Counted from the first letter of the stretch, positions 8,787 to 17,230 are shown. The stretch: 64,000 nucleotides of DNA from Thermomonas sp. (GCA_016720345.1 JADKKV010000005.1:558001-622000), one strand, 5' to 3'. Program-made: numbers and translations. Notes: generated by a model from the letters alone, not told the origin.

Positions 8787-9689
8787 ATGAAACAGTACGC
8801 ACTGCTTGCCTCACTCTGCCTGCTCACGGTGTCCTGCAAGGGATTTCCGGGCCGCGACGTTGCCCCCGTATCCGCCGCGACCCTCACCCTCGCGTCCTGG
8901 AACATGGAGCACCTGGCCGAGGCAAACGGGTCGGGTTGCCGGCCGCGCACCGATGCCGACTACGCGGCCATGCGCGCGTACGCGGACGCGCTGGCGGCCG
9001 ACGTGATCGCGTTACAGGAAGTCGAATCGAAGGCCGCCGCCGAGCGCGTGTTCGATCCCGCGCGCTACACCGTCGAGATCGAGCAGCGCGTCGGCACCGG
9101 CCGCAAGGGCGAGTGCGGCGGCAGCGACCGCGCGGGCTTGACGGTCAATGCACAGCGCACCGGCTTCGCGATCCGCAAGGGCCTCGCGTTCGAGCGCCAG
9201 CCGGACTTCACCGAAATCCAGGTCGGCAACCCGGACCTGCGCTCGGGCGTGGACCTGCTGGTGCGGCCCGCGCGCGGCGCGCCAGTGCGGGTGCTTTCGG
9301 TCCACCTCAAGGCCGGCTGCACCTCGGGCGACCGCAACGAGGCCTGCCCGGTGCTGTTCCGGCAGGTGCCGGCGTTGGAGCGCTGGATCGACAGCCGCGC
9401 GGCCGAAGGCACCCGCTTCGCGGTGCTCGGCGATTTCAACCGGCGCCTGGCCATGCCCGGCGACGCGGTGTGGGCGGACTGGGACGATGCCGCGCCCGCC
9501 AACGCGGACCTGGCGCGCGCATCCGGCGAGCAGTCGGCGCGCTGCAATCCGCGCTACCGCGACTTCATCGACCACATCATGCTGGATCGCCAGGCCGCCG
9601 CCAGCCTGCTGGCGTTCGAGGAGAAGACCTTCGCCGGCGAATCGCTGAGCGACCATTGCGCGATCGCGGCGCGGCTGCGGATGCGTTGA
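8787..9689 (+). CDS. Endonuclease/exonuclease/phosphatase-family lipoprotein
   Basis: 300 aa. A lipoprotein signal with LTVSC (Cys about residue 17) precedes an EEP (DNase I-like) domain. Catalytic motifs are all present: WNMEHL, IALQEVES (metal-binding Glu), SVHLKAGC, LGDFNRR (Asp/Asn) and the terminal SDHCAI (His). Pairs of Cys in CKG, GSGC, GECGG and HLKAGC...NEAC suggest an oxidised extracytoplasmic protein. Substrate could be DNA, RNA, a phosphodiester or a lipid; this cannot be decided here. It follows the csp terminator by 41 nt, so it needs its own promoter, which I could not identify. Confidence 0.85.
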   Translation: MKQYALLASLCLLTVSCKGFPGRDVAPVSAATLTLASWNMEHLAEANGSGCRPRTDADYAAMRAYADALAADVIALQEVESKAAAERVFDPARYTVEIEQRVGTGRKGECGGSDRAGLTVNAQRTGFAIRKGLAFERQPDFTEIQVGNPDLRSGVDLLVRPARGAPVRVLSVHLKAGCTSGDRNEACPVLFRQVPALERWIDSRAAEGTRFAVLGDFNRRLAMPGDAVWADWDDAAPANADLARASGEQSARCNPRYRDFIDHIMLDRQAAASLLAFEEKTFAGESLSDHCAIAARLRMR

Positions 9690-9759
9690 GGGCACCAGCG
9701 GACGCGCAACGACCCCTGCCGATTGCCTGACATCGCCGCGATGTGGGCGTTGGCCGCCG

Positions 9760-10152
9760 TCACTTCGGCCGATAGACCGCGCACAGCTTGTTGCCGTCGG
9801 GATCCCGCACGTAGGCCAGGTAGAGGCTGCCGAGGTCGCCGCTGCGCAGGCCGGGCGGGTCCTCGATCGAGGTGCCGCCGGCGGCCACGGCCGCGTCGTG
9901 GAATTCCTTCGCCTGCTCGGGTGAGCTGCACTTGAAGCCGATGGTGGCGCCGTTGCCGCTGGTGGCCGGTGCATCGTCGATCGGCTCGCTGACGCAGAAG
10001 GTGTTGCCCGCGTGGCGATAGAACAGCCGCATGTGCCCGCTGGGTGCGCGGTTCTGCACGGGTGCGCCTGCGCCCAGCACGCCGAGCACCGCGTTGTAGA
10101 AGCGCTCGGAACGCGCGATGTCGTTGCTGCCGACCATGATGTGGTTGAACAT
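9760..10152 (-). CDS. VOC-family (glyoxalase/dioxygenase fold) protein
   Basis: 130 aa, typical of single-module vicinal-oxygen-chelate proteins: MFNHIMVGSNDIARSERFYNAVLGVLG at the N-terminus and YLAYVRDPDGNKLCAVYRP at the C-terminus. The His of FNHI, the Glu-equivalent positions and the DPDGN turn fit the fold. Members include glyoxalases, fosfomycin-type resistance proteins and binding proteins; the substrate is unknown. Stand-alone. Confidence 0.88.
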   Translation of the reverse strand: MFNHIMVGSNDIARSERFYNAVLGVLGAGAPVQNRAPSGHMRLFYRHAGNTFCVSEPIDDAPATSGNGATIGFKCSSPEQAKEFHDAAVAAGGTSIEDPPGLRSGDLGSLYLAYVRDPDGNKLCAVYRPK

Positions 10153-10257
10153 GGGCCTGGATCCTCGTGGGTGGGAGTCCGATTCTAGGCGAGCCGCGCG
10201 CCCAAGCGCCGCAGCTGGCCGACGCCGGGGCGCCGGTGCGGGCGTCTCGGCCCGGGC

Positions 10258-10611
10258 TCAGGCGCCCAGCAGTTCGACGTCGAATTTCAGCGTCGCATTC
10301 GGCGGGATGACGCCGCCCGCGCCGCGCGCGCCGTAGCCCAGGCTGGCGGGGATGATCAGGGTGCGCTGGCCGCCTTCCTTCATGCCCTGCACGCCTTCGT
10401 CCCAGCCCTTGATGACCATGCCGCGGCCAAGCGCGAACATGAAGGGCTCGCCGCGATCCTTGCTGGAATCGAATTTCTCGCCCTGCTGGCCGTCCTCGAA
10501 CAGCCAACCGGTGTAATGCACGGTGACGTTGCGGCCGGGCTGGGCCTCGGCGCCGGTGCCGACGACGGTGTCCTCGAACTGCAGGCCGGAGGCGGTGGTG
10601 GTGAAGGTCAT
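10258..10611 (-). CDS. FKBP-type peptidyl-prolyl cis-trans isomerase
   Basis: 117 aa, a single FKBP domain with no signal peptide, so cytosolic. Conserved motifs: VTVHYTGWLFEDGQQGEKFDSS, FALGRGMVIKGWDEGVQGMKEGGQRTL (the Trp and VIKGWDEG line the active site), IPASLGYGARGAGGVIPPNATLKFDVELL. AGGA sits about 9 nt before the ATG. Stand-alone minus-strand gene; a role in protein folding is inferred from the family. Confidence 0.94.
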   Translation of the reverse strand: MTFTTTASGLQFEDTVVGTGAEAQPGRNVTVHYTGWLFEDGQQGEKFDSSKDRGEPFMFALGRGMVIKGWDEGVQGMKEGGQRTLIIPASLGYGARGAGGVIPPNATLKFDVELLGA

Positions 10612-10704
10612 GGGAGGTTCCTTGTGGGTGGCGTGGTCGATGCGTGGTTCGCAGTCTAGCGGGCGCGCATCGCGGCGTTCGCCCTTCCGTGCGTGCCGAT
10701 GGCG

Positions 10705-11202
10705 CTACTTCTTCACCACGTGTTCGCGGCAGTTGGAATCGTAGGTCAGGCGCTCGGACCTGTTGTGGGTCGAGGCGGAGGTGACCGTGGTGTGCCGCCC
10801 GGTGAACTTGTTGGTCTCGATGTTGTACAGGGTGAATTCGTCGAGGTCGCGGGAGGCCCAGGCGCTGCCGCCGGGTGGCGTATCCGACGACACCTGCTTG
10901 TAGTTCTCGATGTAGACCTTGAAGGTGTTCTCGCCGAAGCGGTCGGTGCGGCCGGTCACGTCGTAGACCTGGGTGTAGGGCGTGTCGCCCACCCATGCCG
11001 CCACGCCCAGCTTGCCGGTGACGGACTTGTCCGGCCCGAAGTCGAAATCGATGTAGATCACTTCGGTATGCGCCGCGTCCAGGCGGCAGGCGAACTTGCG
11101 GCTACCGATGTATTCGAAGCCGGTCGGCACCTGGGCGGCGCCCGGCACGGCCACGGTCAACGCCAGGGCCATGCAGGCCGGCATCAGGAATCGTTTGCGC
11201 AT
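10705..11202 (-). CDS. Secreted protein of unknown function
   Basis: 165 aa. Signal peptide about residues 3-23 (PGAA/Q). The mature domain is rich in Tyr, Thr and Asp, with repeated strand-like segments (VIYIDFDFGPDKSV, YTQVYDVTGRTDRFG, FKVYIENYKQVSS) and two Cys (CRLDAA and DSNCREH) that could form a disulfide. No family recognised. The start at 11202 directly precedes the signal sequence. The 203 bp upstream show no feature I recognise. Confidence 0.7.
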   Translation of the reverse strand: MRKRFLMPACMALALTVAVPGAAQVPTGFEYIGSRKFACRLDAAHTEVIYIDFDFGPDKSVTGKLGVAAWVGDTPYTQVYDVTGRTDRFGENTFKVYIENYKQVSSDTPPGGSAWASRDLDEFTLYNIETNKFTGRHTTVTSASTHNRSERLTYDSNCREHVVKK

Positions 11203-11405
11203 TGCATCCCCGTTTTCGGTGGCGTCCAGGAGCATCGGATGAGCGAACCAGGACGCCTTGATTCCCCACGCACCCCTTCGGCAACAAACAGGGCGAACCC
11301 GGTTTCGCTTGTACATGAACGCCAATGGCCAGAGCAACCATGGACGCGAAGGGCGGGGCATGCGCGCCTCTCCAGGAAGCGGACCTGACCCCGCTCCTGG
11401 TTACC

Positions 11406-12209
11406 TCACCCGCACTTGCTGTAGCCACAATTCAAGCAAGTCGCACACCCATCCATCAGCACCAGCGCCTTGGTGCTGCACTTGTGGCACATGCTGGCGG
11501 TTGGCGGGAACGATGCGCCGTCGCCGGTGACTTCGATGTCCTCGGGGTGGTCGGCGGCGCTGGAGAGGCCCATCGCACCGCCCATTTCCCCGGCGGTGCC
11601 TATTTCACTGTTTTTTTTTGAGCGCTGCTGGGTTTCGTAGGCGCGGCGCTTCTCGGCGATCAGCGCGCGCTGGTGCTCGCTCATCTCCGGGTCGTGCATC
11701 ATGCCGATCGACTTCAGGTGGTCTTCGATGATCATGCCGAGTTCGGCGACCAGGCTGGGCATGTACACGCCGCCGGCCTTGAAATAGCCGCCCTTCGGGT
11801 CGAACACGGCCTTCATTTCCTCGACCAGGAAGGTCACGTCGCCGCCCTTGCGGAACACCGCGGACATGATCCGGGTCAGCGCGACGATCCACTGGAAGTG
11901 GTCCATCGACTTGGAGTTGATGAACACCTCGAACGGGCGGCGGTGTTCGTGGTCGGTGCCGGCATTGAGCACGATGTCGTTGATGGTCACGTACATGGCG
12001 TGCTCGACCAGCGGCGACTTGATCTTGTAGGTGGAACCGATCAGCACTTCCGGGCGCTCGATGCGCTCGTGCATCTGGATCACGTCGGCGACCGGCAATT
12101 CGGCCTCGACCTGGGCCCGGCTGACCGCCTCGGCCTTGACCGCCGCCGCCTTGTCCTCGGGGGTGACCACGGCGTAGCCCTTGATTTTCTTCTCGATCCT
12201 GACTGCCAT
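11406..12209 (-). CDS. nrdJb: Class II ribonucleotide reductase accessory/C-terminal subunit (NrdJb-like, TSCPD domain)
   Basis: 267 aa. The central part (about residues 55-175) is a TSCPD-type domain (YVTINDIVLNAGTDHEHRRPFEV...LVEEMKAVFDPKGGYF). The C-terminus has clustered Cys (CHKC, CATCLNC, GYSKCG) expected to provide the redox-active thiols. In Pseudomonas aeruginosa the class II RNR is split into NrdJa (catalytic) and NrdJb (C-terminal), and both are needed. The same split is seen here, with the catalytic half at 12978-15137. Odd: an A9 run at codons 197-200; a slip of one base in either direction leads within three codons to a stop and would remove the Cys-rich tail. SD is weak (GGAA). 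Confidence 0.85.
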   Translation of the reverse strand: MAVRIEKKIKGYAVVTPEDKAAAVKAEAVSRAQVEAELPVADVIQMHERIERPEVLIGSTYKIKSPLVEHAMYVTINDIVLNAGTDHEHRRPFEVFINSKSMDHFQWIVALTRIMSAVFRKGGDVTFLVEEMKAVFDPKGGYFKAGGVYMPSLVAELGMIIEDHLKSIGMMHDPEMSEHQRALIAEKRRAYETQQRSKKNSEIGTAGEMGGAMGLSSAADHPEDIEVTGDGASFPPTASMCHKCSTKALVLMDGCATCLNCGYSKCG

Positions 12210-12301
12210 TTGCGTTCCGGTATCCGTGCTGTCTTGTTGTAATGGGCGTGCGTGGGGCGTTGCATCCCGCCCGGCGGCGAACCGCCGGGCGGGCGTGGTG
12301 C

Positions 12302-12853
12302 TTACTTCTTCTTCGCCGTCTTCTTCGCGGCGGCCTTCCTGGCCGGCGCCTTCTTCACGGCTTTCTTCGGGGCGGCCTTCGTTGCAGCGGCCTTCTTCGG
12401 TGCAGCCTTCCTGGCGACGGCCTTCTTCGGTGCCGCCTTCTTCGCAGCGGCCTTCTTCGGCGCGGCCTTCTTCACTGCCTTCTTGACCGCCGCCTTCTTG
12501 GCGGTGGCCTTCTTGACCGCCTTCTTGGCAGCGGCCTTCTTGCCGGCCACCTTCTTCTTGAGGCTGGCGACTTCCTTCTTGGCACCGGCGCTGGCAGTGG
12601 CCAGCTTCTTCTTGGCGGTGGCCACGGTCTTCTTGACCGCCTTCGCGGCCTTGTCGGTGCGCTTGGCCACGGCCTTCTTGACCTTGGTCACTTCCTGCTT
12701 GACCGCCTTCTCCGCGGACTTCGCGGCCTTCTTCGCCTTCGCCACGGTGGCGCTGGCGGTGCTGGCGACGGCGTCGCCGATTTCGGTGGCCTTTTCCTTC
12801 ACGCTTTCAGCGGCATCGGACAGCGTCGCCGCGACTCCATTCCCGTTGCTCAT
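12302..12853 (-). CDS. Histone H1-like Lys/Ala-rich nucleoid protein
   Basis: 183 aa. A short acidic-to-neutral N-terminus (residues 1-35) is followed by a long tail of KKAA, KKAV, APKK and ARKA repeats (about 100-183). This resembles bacterial histone H1-like proteins (AlgP/Hc1 type) that bind DNA non-specifically. The tail is encoded by near-repeats on the DNA, which favours length variation. The ATG at 12853 has a strong GAGGAGGG 5 nt upstream, better than its neighbours. It lies between nrdJa and nrdJb on the same strand (gaps 124 and 92 nt), so co-transcription is possible. The role in regulating the RNR is unknown. Confidence 0.85.
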   Translation of the reverse strand: MSNGNGVAATLSDAAESVKEKATEIGDAVASTASATVAKAKKAAKSAEKAVKQEVTKVKKAVAKRTDKAAKAVKKTVATAKKKLATASAGAKKEVASLKKKVAGKKAAAKKAVKKATAKKAAVKKAVKKAAPKKAAAKKAAPKKAVARKAAPKKAAATKAAPKKAVKKAPARKAAAKKTAKKK

Positions 12854-12977
12854 GAGCCCTCCTCGGATGGGCGTTGGTTGGTGGGTACAACAGCGCGATC
12901 CTATACCTGAGCAAGGCGTGCGTGCAGCGCGGTGAGGTGCCGCCCGTCCGCTTCGCGCGCCTCGCGCCGGCACGCGG

Positions 12978-15137
12978 TCAGAACTTGCCGTAGTAGCCCT
13001 CTTTCAAGGCGTCGAACAGGTTGGCCGCGGTGTGCAGCTCGCCGTCGTACTCGATCTGCTCGTTGCCCTTGACCTCGACCATGCTGCCGTCCTCCAGCTC
13101 GAAGCGGTACAGGGTGTTCTCCAGGTCCGCTTCCTTGACCAGCACGCCCTGGAAGGCGGCCGGGTTGAAGCGGAAGGTGGTGCAACCCTTCAGGCCCTGC
13201 TGGTGGGCGTAGCGGTAGATGTCCTTGAAGTCCTCGTACGGGAAGTCGGTGGGGACGTTCGCGGTCTTGGAGATCGAGGAGTCCACCCACTTCTGCGCCG
13301 CCGCCTGCACGTCCACGTGCTCCTTCGGCTTCACGTCGTCGGCGCTGATGAAGTAGTCCGGCAGCCTGGCCGCGGCGTCCTCCGCGAACGGCATCGCCTT
13401 CGGGTTGACCAGTTCGCGGTAGGCCAGCAGCTCGAAGCTGTAGACGTCGACCTTTTCCTTGGTCTTCTTGCCTTCGCGGATCACGTTGCGGCTGTAGTGG
13501 TGGGCGAAGCTGGGCTCGATGCCGTTGCTGGCATTGTTGGCCAGGCTCAGCGAGATGGTGCCGGTGGGCGCGATCGAGCTGTGGTGGGTGAAGCGGGCGC
13601 CGACCTCGGCCAGCTCCTCCACCAGCTCCGGGGCGACCCCGGCCACGCGCTGCATGTAGCGCGAGTACCTGGCGTGCAGGGTCTTGCCCTCGATCTGCTG
13701 GCCCAGCTTCCAGCCGTCCTTCACCATTTCCGGGCGCTTGCGCAGCATCTCGGCGGTGACTTCGAAGCGCTCCTCCATGATCGGCGCGGCGCCCTTTTCC
13801 TTCGCCAGCGCCAGGCCCATTTCCCAGCCGGCCACCGCCATGTCGCGGGCGATGCGCTCGGTGAACTCGCACGATTCCTTGCTGCCGTACTTCATCTGCA
13901 GCATGGTCACGGTGCTGCCCAGGCCGAGGAAGCCCATGCCGTGGCGGCGCTTGCGGGCGATCTCGTCGCGCTGCTGCTGCAACGGCAGGCCGTTGACCTC
14001 GACCACGTTGTCCAGCATGCGGGTGAACACGCGCACCACTTCCTTGTATTCCTCCCAGTCGAACGTGGCCTGGTCGGTGAAGGGATCGCGCACGAACTTG
14101 GTCAGGTTGACCGAACCCAGCAGGCAGGCGCCGTAGGGCGGCAGCGGCTGCTCGCCGCAGGGGTTGGTGGCGCGGATGGTCTCGCACCACCAGTTGTTGT
14201 TCATCTCGTTGACGCGGTCGATCAGGATGAAGCCCGGCTCGGCGTAGTCGTACGTCGAGACCATGATCATGTCCCACAGGTGGCGGGCGCGGATGTGGCC
14301 GTAGATGCGGCAGGCGACCAGGCCATCGTCGCGGGTCATGTAGTTCTTGTGGGTGGGCCACTCGCGCCAGACCACCTGGGAGGCGTCGTCGAGGTTGATG
14401 TCGCCCTGTTCCTTGATGTTGATCGGGAACACCAGCGGCCAGTCCTGGTCGTTGTTCACCGCGTCCATGAAGCCGTCGGTGATCAGCAGCGACAGGTTGA
14501 ACTGGCGCAGGCGGCCGTCCTCGCGCTTGGCGCGGATGAAGTCCTTCACGTCCGGGTGGCTGACGTCGAAGGTGCCCATCTGCGCGCCGCGGCGGCCACC
14601 GGCCGAACTCACGGTGAAGCACATCTTGTCGTAGATATCCATGAACGACATCGGGCCGCTGGTGTACGCGCCGGCGCCGGCGACGAACGCCCCGCGCGGG
14701 CGCAGGGTGGAAAACTCGTAGCCGATCCCGCAGCCCGCCTTCAGGGTCAGGCCGGCTTCGTGGACCTTGTCGAGGATGCCGTCCATCGAATCCTCGATGG
14801 TGCCGGACACGGTGCAGTTGATGGTGCTGGTGGCGGGCTTGTGTTCCAGCGCGCCGGCGTTGCTGGTGATGCGGCCGGCGGGAATCGCCCCGCGGCGCAG
14901 CGCCCAGGTGAAGCGCTCCATCCAGTACTGCTGCAGCTCGACGGTGGGCTCGGCCTCGGCCAGCGCCTTGGCGACGCGCTGGTAGGTGCCGTCGATGTCG
15001 GCATCCAGGGCCACGCCCTGCTTGGTCTTCAGGCGGTACTTCTTGTCCCAGATGTCCAGTGAAGCCGGCTGCATCGGGATCTCCCGCTTCGCTTCAGTCG
15101 CCACCGCTTCCAGCCTCACCGTGCTCATGCCCGCCAT
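12978..15137 (-). CDS. nrdJa: Adenosylcobalamin-dependent ribonucleotide reductase, catalytic subunit (NrdJa)
   Basis: 719 aa. Class II RNR catalytic barrel. It reduces ribonucleotides to deoxyribonucleotides using an AdoCbl-generated thiyl radical and works with or without oxygen. By spacing to the T. maritima enzyme, Cys327 in NPCGEQ is the thiyl-radical Cys, Cys338 (YGACLL) and Cys108 (INCTVSG) the redox pair, with Asn325 and Glu329 in the active site. It lacks the C-terminal Cys tail, which is supplied by NrdJb at 11406-12209. Start: ATG at 15137, with AGGAGCAGGA about 8 nt upstream; ATGs at 15128 and 15074 are alternatives. A candidate NrdR box pair lies upstream. Confidence 0.95.
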   Translation of the reverse strand: MAGMSTVRLEAVATEAKREIPMQPASLDIWDKKYRLKTKQGVALDADIDGTYQRVAKALAEAEPTVELQQYWMERFTWALRRGAIPAGRITSNAGALEHKPATSTINCTVSGTIEDSMDGILDKVHEAGLTLKAGCGIGYEFSTLRPRGAFVAGAGAYTSGPMSFMDIYDKMCFTVSSAGGRRGAQMGTFDVSHPDVKDFIRAKREDGRLRQFNLSLLITDGFMDAVNNDQDWPLVFPINIKEQGDINLDDASQVVWREWPTHKNYMTRDDGLVACRIYGHIRARHLWDMIMVSTYDYAEPGFILIDRVNEMNNNWWCETIRATNPCGEQPLPPYGACLLGSVNLTKFVRDPFTDQATFDWEEYKEVVRVFTRMLDNVVEVNGLPLQQQRDEIARKRRHGMGFLGLGSTVTMLQMKYGSKESCEFTERIARDMAVAGWEMGLALAKEKGAAPIMEERFEVTAEMLRKRPEMVKDGWKLGQQIEGKTLHARYSRYMQRVAGVAPELVEELAEVGARFTHHSSIAPTGTISLSLANNASNGIEPSFAHHYSRNVIREGKKTKEKVDVYSFELLAYRELVNPKAMPFAEDAAARLPDYFISADDVKPKEHVDVQAAAQKWVDSSISKTANVPTDFPYEDFKDIYRYAHQQGLKGCTTFRFNPAAFQGVLVKEADLENTLYRFELEDGSMVEVKGNEQIEYDGELHTAANLFDALKEGYYGKF

Positions 15138-15320
15138 AGCTCATCCTGCTCCTGTCCGTGTCGACCCGCGGCGCGCCGCGTCCGTGTTGTTCGCCATGCC
15201 GTCGCGGGGGCGACGACGAAGCCTCGCGCCGTTCGCGCGCGACCCGTTCCATTCGATTTCCGCTGCATCGTCCATCTGCGCGCCGCTCCCCAACGGACGC
15301 CGATCCCTGCACCCCGTGAA

Positions 15321-15368
15321 ACACAAGAATTGGGCTTGTTCCACGGTGCCAACCACAAGATGTAGTGG
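15321..15368 (-). promoter_or_regulatory. Candidate pair of NrdR boxes upstream of nrdJa
   Basis: Two 16-nt sites, 15321-15336 and 15353-15368, lie 32 nt apart start to start. NrdR box pairs are typically this far apart (three helical turns). The second, read on minus, is CCACTACATCTTGTGG, matching about 11 of 16 positions of the consensus ACACTATATATAGTGT. The first is weaker (about 9 of 16). Both share CACAAGA on plus. NrdR represses RNR genes when ATP/dATP-bound. They lie 184-231 bp upstream of the nrdJa ATG. Confidence 0.45.
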
Positions 15369-15508
15369 GCGCGGAAACGGACCTTATCCAGCCGTCGCGG
15401 CGAAGTCAACGCCAGAAATCGGCGAAATCCGCTTGCAATCCGGACGCGATCTGGCACACGCGCATCGGCACTGGGTTTCGCCGCGACGGCTGCGGTTGCC
15501 GCCAATTA

Positions 15509-15524
15509 TGTGAATGCGCTCACA
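15509..15524. promoter_or_regulatory. Perfect CRP/Clp-type binding site
   Basis: TGTGAATGCGCTCACA is an exact TGTGA-N6-TCACA palindrome, the consensus of CRP and of the xanthomonad homologue Clp. It lies 162 bp before the DegP-like ATG and 371 bp upstream of the nrdJa ATG. Which gene it controls cannot be told from position. Confidence 0.6.
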
Positions 15525-15685
15525 CCCGCATCCGGGGATCGCGGCTTGCGCACCGCAACATGGCGGCGCCGGAATTGCCGCACCCGCGCATGGCCCCGCG
15601 GCCGGCCACGCTTGCCACCCTTCAGCGGAGATTGCACGATCGCGATCGAAACTGAATGGACTTGCGTTCCAGCCATGCGAAGCCG

Positions 15686-17119
15686 ATGAAGACCGCCACC
15701 AGGACCCTGCTCGCCCTCACCGCCGCCGCCGCGTTCGGTGGCTTCGCCGCCACCGGCATGCAGCTGATGCTGCAACGGCCGGCCGCCGCCGAACCGGCGC
15801 CCGCGGCGGCCGCCGCGCCCGCGATCGCGGCGCTGCCGGCGGCGGTCAACGGCACCCCGATGCCTTCGCTGGCACCGATGCTCAAGCGGGTGCTGCCGGC
15901 GGTGGTCAGCGTCAACACCAAGCAGCGGGTGCGGGTGAACACCCCGTTCGGGGACGACCCGGTGTTCCGCCGCATGTTCGGCATCCCGCAGGAACGGATC
16001 GCGCAGTCGCTGGGCTCGGGGGTGATCGTGGACGCGGCGCGCGGGCTGGTGCTGACCAACAACCACGTGGTCGAGGATGCCGACGAAGTCTCGGTGACGC
16101 TGGCCGATGGCCGCACCCTCAAGGCCGAGTTCGTCGGCAACGATGCCGACACCGACATCGCCCTGATGCGGATCCCGGCGCAGGAGCTGACCGCGATCCC
16201 GGTGGCCAACAGCGACCGCCTGCAGATCGGCGACTTCGTGGTCGCGGTCGGCAACCCGTTCGGGGTCGGGCAGACGGTGACCTCCGGCATCGTTTCCGCG
16301 ATCGGCCGCAACAACCTGCCGGGTGCGGGCTTCCAGAACTTCATCCAGACCGATGCCTCGATCAACCCCGGCAACTCGGGCGGCGCGCTGGTCAACCTCA
16401 ATGGCGAGCTGGTCGGGATCAACACCGCCAGTTTCAACCCGCGCGGCTCGATGGCCGGCAACATCGGCCTGGGCTTCGCGATCCCGTCCAACCTGGCCAG
16501 CAACATCAAGGACCAGCTGCTGGTCGGCGGCGTGGTCCGGCGCGGCACCCTCGGCATCGACACCCAGGACGTGGACGCGCGCATCGCCGCCGCGCTGGGA
16601 CTGGCGCAGCCGCGCGGCGCGGTGGTGACCCGGGTGTATCCGGGCTCCGCCGGCGCAGCCGCCGGGCTCAAGCCGGGCGACGTGATCCTGGCCGCCAACG
16701 GCGAGCCGATCGCCGACGCCGAAGCCCTGCGCAACTTCCAGGGCCTGCAGCCGGCGAACGCGCGGGTCGCGCTGGACGTGCGCCGCGATGGCCAGCCGCT
16801 GCTGCTCACCACCGGCCTGCGCGAAGTGCCCAAGGCGCTGGCCGGCGCCCAGCTGGACGCGCGGCTGGCGGGCGCGAGCTTCGCCGACCTGCCGGAGTCG
16901 CTGCGCCGGCAGGGCCTGGCCGGGGTGCTGGTCGAGCAGGTCGAGCGCGACAGCCGCGCGGCCCGCAGCGGCCTGCGCAAGGGCGACGTGGTGCTGGCCG
17001 CGAGCAGCGGCGACTTCACCGACCTCGGCGGCTTCCGCGCCGGGTTCGCCGCGCCGCCGCCGCAACTGGTCCTGCGGGTGCTGCGCGGCCGCAGCAGTGG
17101 CCAGTTGCAGATGCGTTGA
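15686..17119 (+). CDS. DegP/DegQ-like periplasmic serine protease (Do family)
   Basis: 477 aa. An N-terminal signal/anchor (about residues 5-28) and an Ala/Pro linker precede a trypsin-like S1C domain with the complete triad: His127 in TNNHVVED, Asp about 158 in DADTDIALM, Ser about 230 in NPGNSGGAL. Two PDZ domains follow (about 285-370 and 385-470). The family degrades and refolds misfolded envelope proteins. Start: ATG at 15686 gives the best signal sequence; an in-frame ATG at 15656 would add 10 residues. Neither has a good SD. MucD/DegP-type envelope stress control is typical but no sigma-E site was recognised. Confidence 0.92.
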   Translation: MKTATRTLLALTAAAAFGGFAATGMQLMLQRPAAAEPAPAAAAAPAIAALPAAVNGTPMPSLAPMLKRVLPAVVSVNTKQRVRVNTPFGDDPVFRRMFGIPQERIAQSLGSGVIVDAARGLVLTNNHVVEDADEVSVTLADGRTLKAEFVGNDADTDIALMRIPAQELTAIPVANSDRLQIGDFVVAVGNPFGVGQTVTSGIVSAIGRNNLPGAGFQNFIQTDASINPGNSGGALVNLNGELVGINTASFNPRGSMAGNIGLGFAIPSNLASNIKDQLLVGGVVRRGTLGIDTQDVDARIAAALGLAQPRGAVVTRVYPGSAGAAAGLKPGDVILAANGEPIADAEALRNFQGLQPANARVALDVRRDGQPLLLTTGLREVPKALAGAQLDARLAGASFADLPESLRRQGLAGVLVEQVERDSRAARSGLRKGDVVLAASSGDFTDLGGFRAGFAAPPPQLVLRVLRGRSSGQLQMR

Positions 17120-17230
17120 ACGTTGCTTGCAGGACAGCCCTCGCCGCCACGCCATGACGGGCGCGTCACGCGCGGGCTGGCACACTCCCGGCGTGCGTCC
17201 CACCCCACCCACCGTTCCCGAGGATCCGCG

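Larger units (their letters stand above)
15138..15685. other. Gene-free divergent regulatory region between nrdJa and the DegP-like gene
   Basis: About 550 bp without a credible gene. It carries two NrdR-like boxes near nrdJa and a perfect CRP/Clp-type palindrome nearer the protease, both listed separately. I saw no B12-box or other cobalamin-riboswitch hallmark on the nrdJa strand. The remainder has no feature I recognise. Confidence 0.6.

Noticed and set aside
11605-11892. Separate small gene overlapping nrdJb
   Set aside because: It is the +1 frame of nrdJb ending at the A9 tract; used only as evidence that slippage would stop translation.
13032-15062. Long open frame on plus, antisense to nrdJa
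   Set aside because: Typical shadow of GC-rich third-position bias; the minus frame has all RNR active-site motifs and the plus product has none.
15138-15685. Cobalamin riboswitch for the B12-dependent RNR
   Set aside because: No B12-box or matching stem pattern in the correct orientation; the one CGGCACTGG-like string is on the wrong strand.
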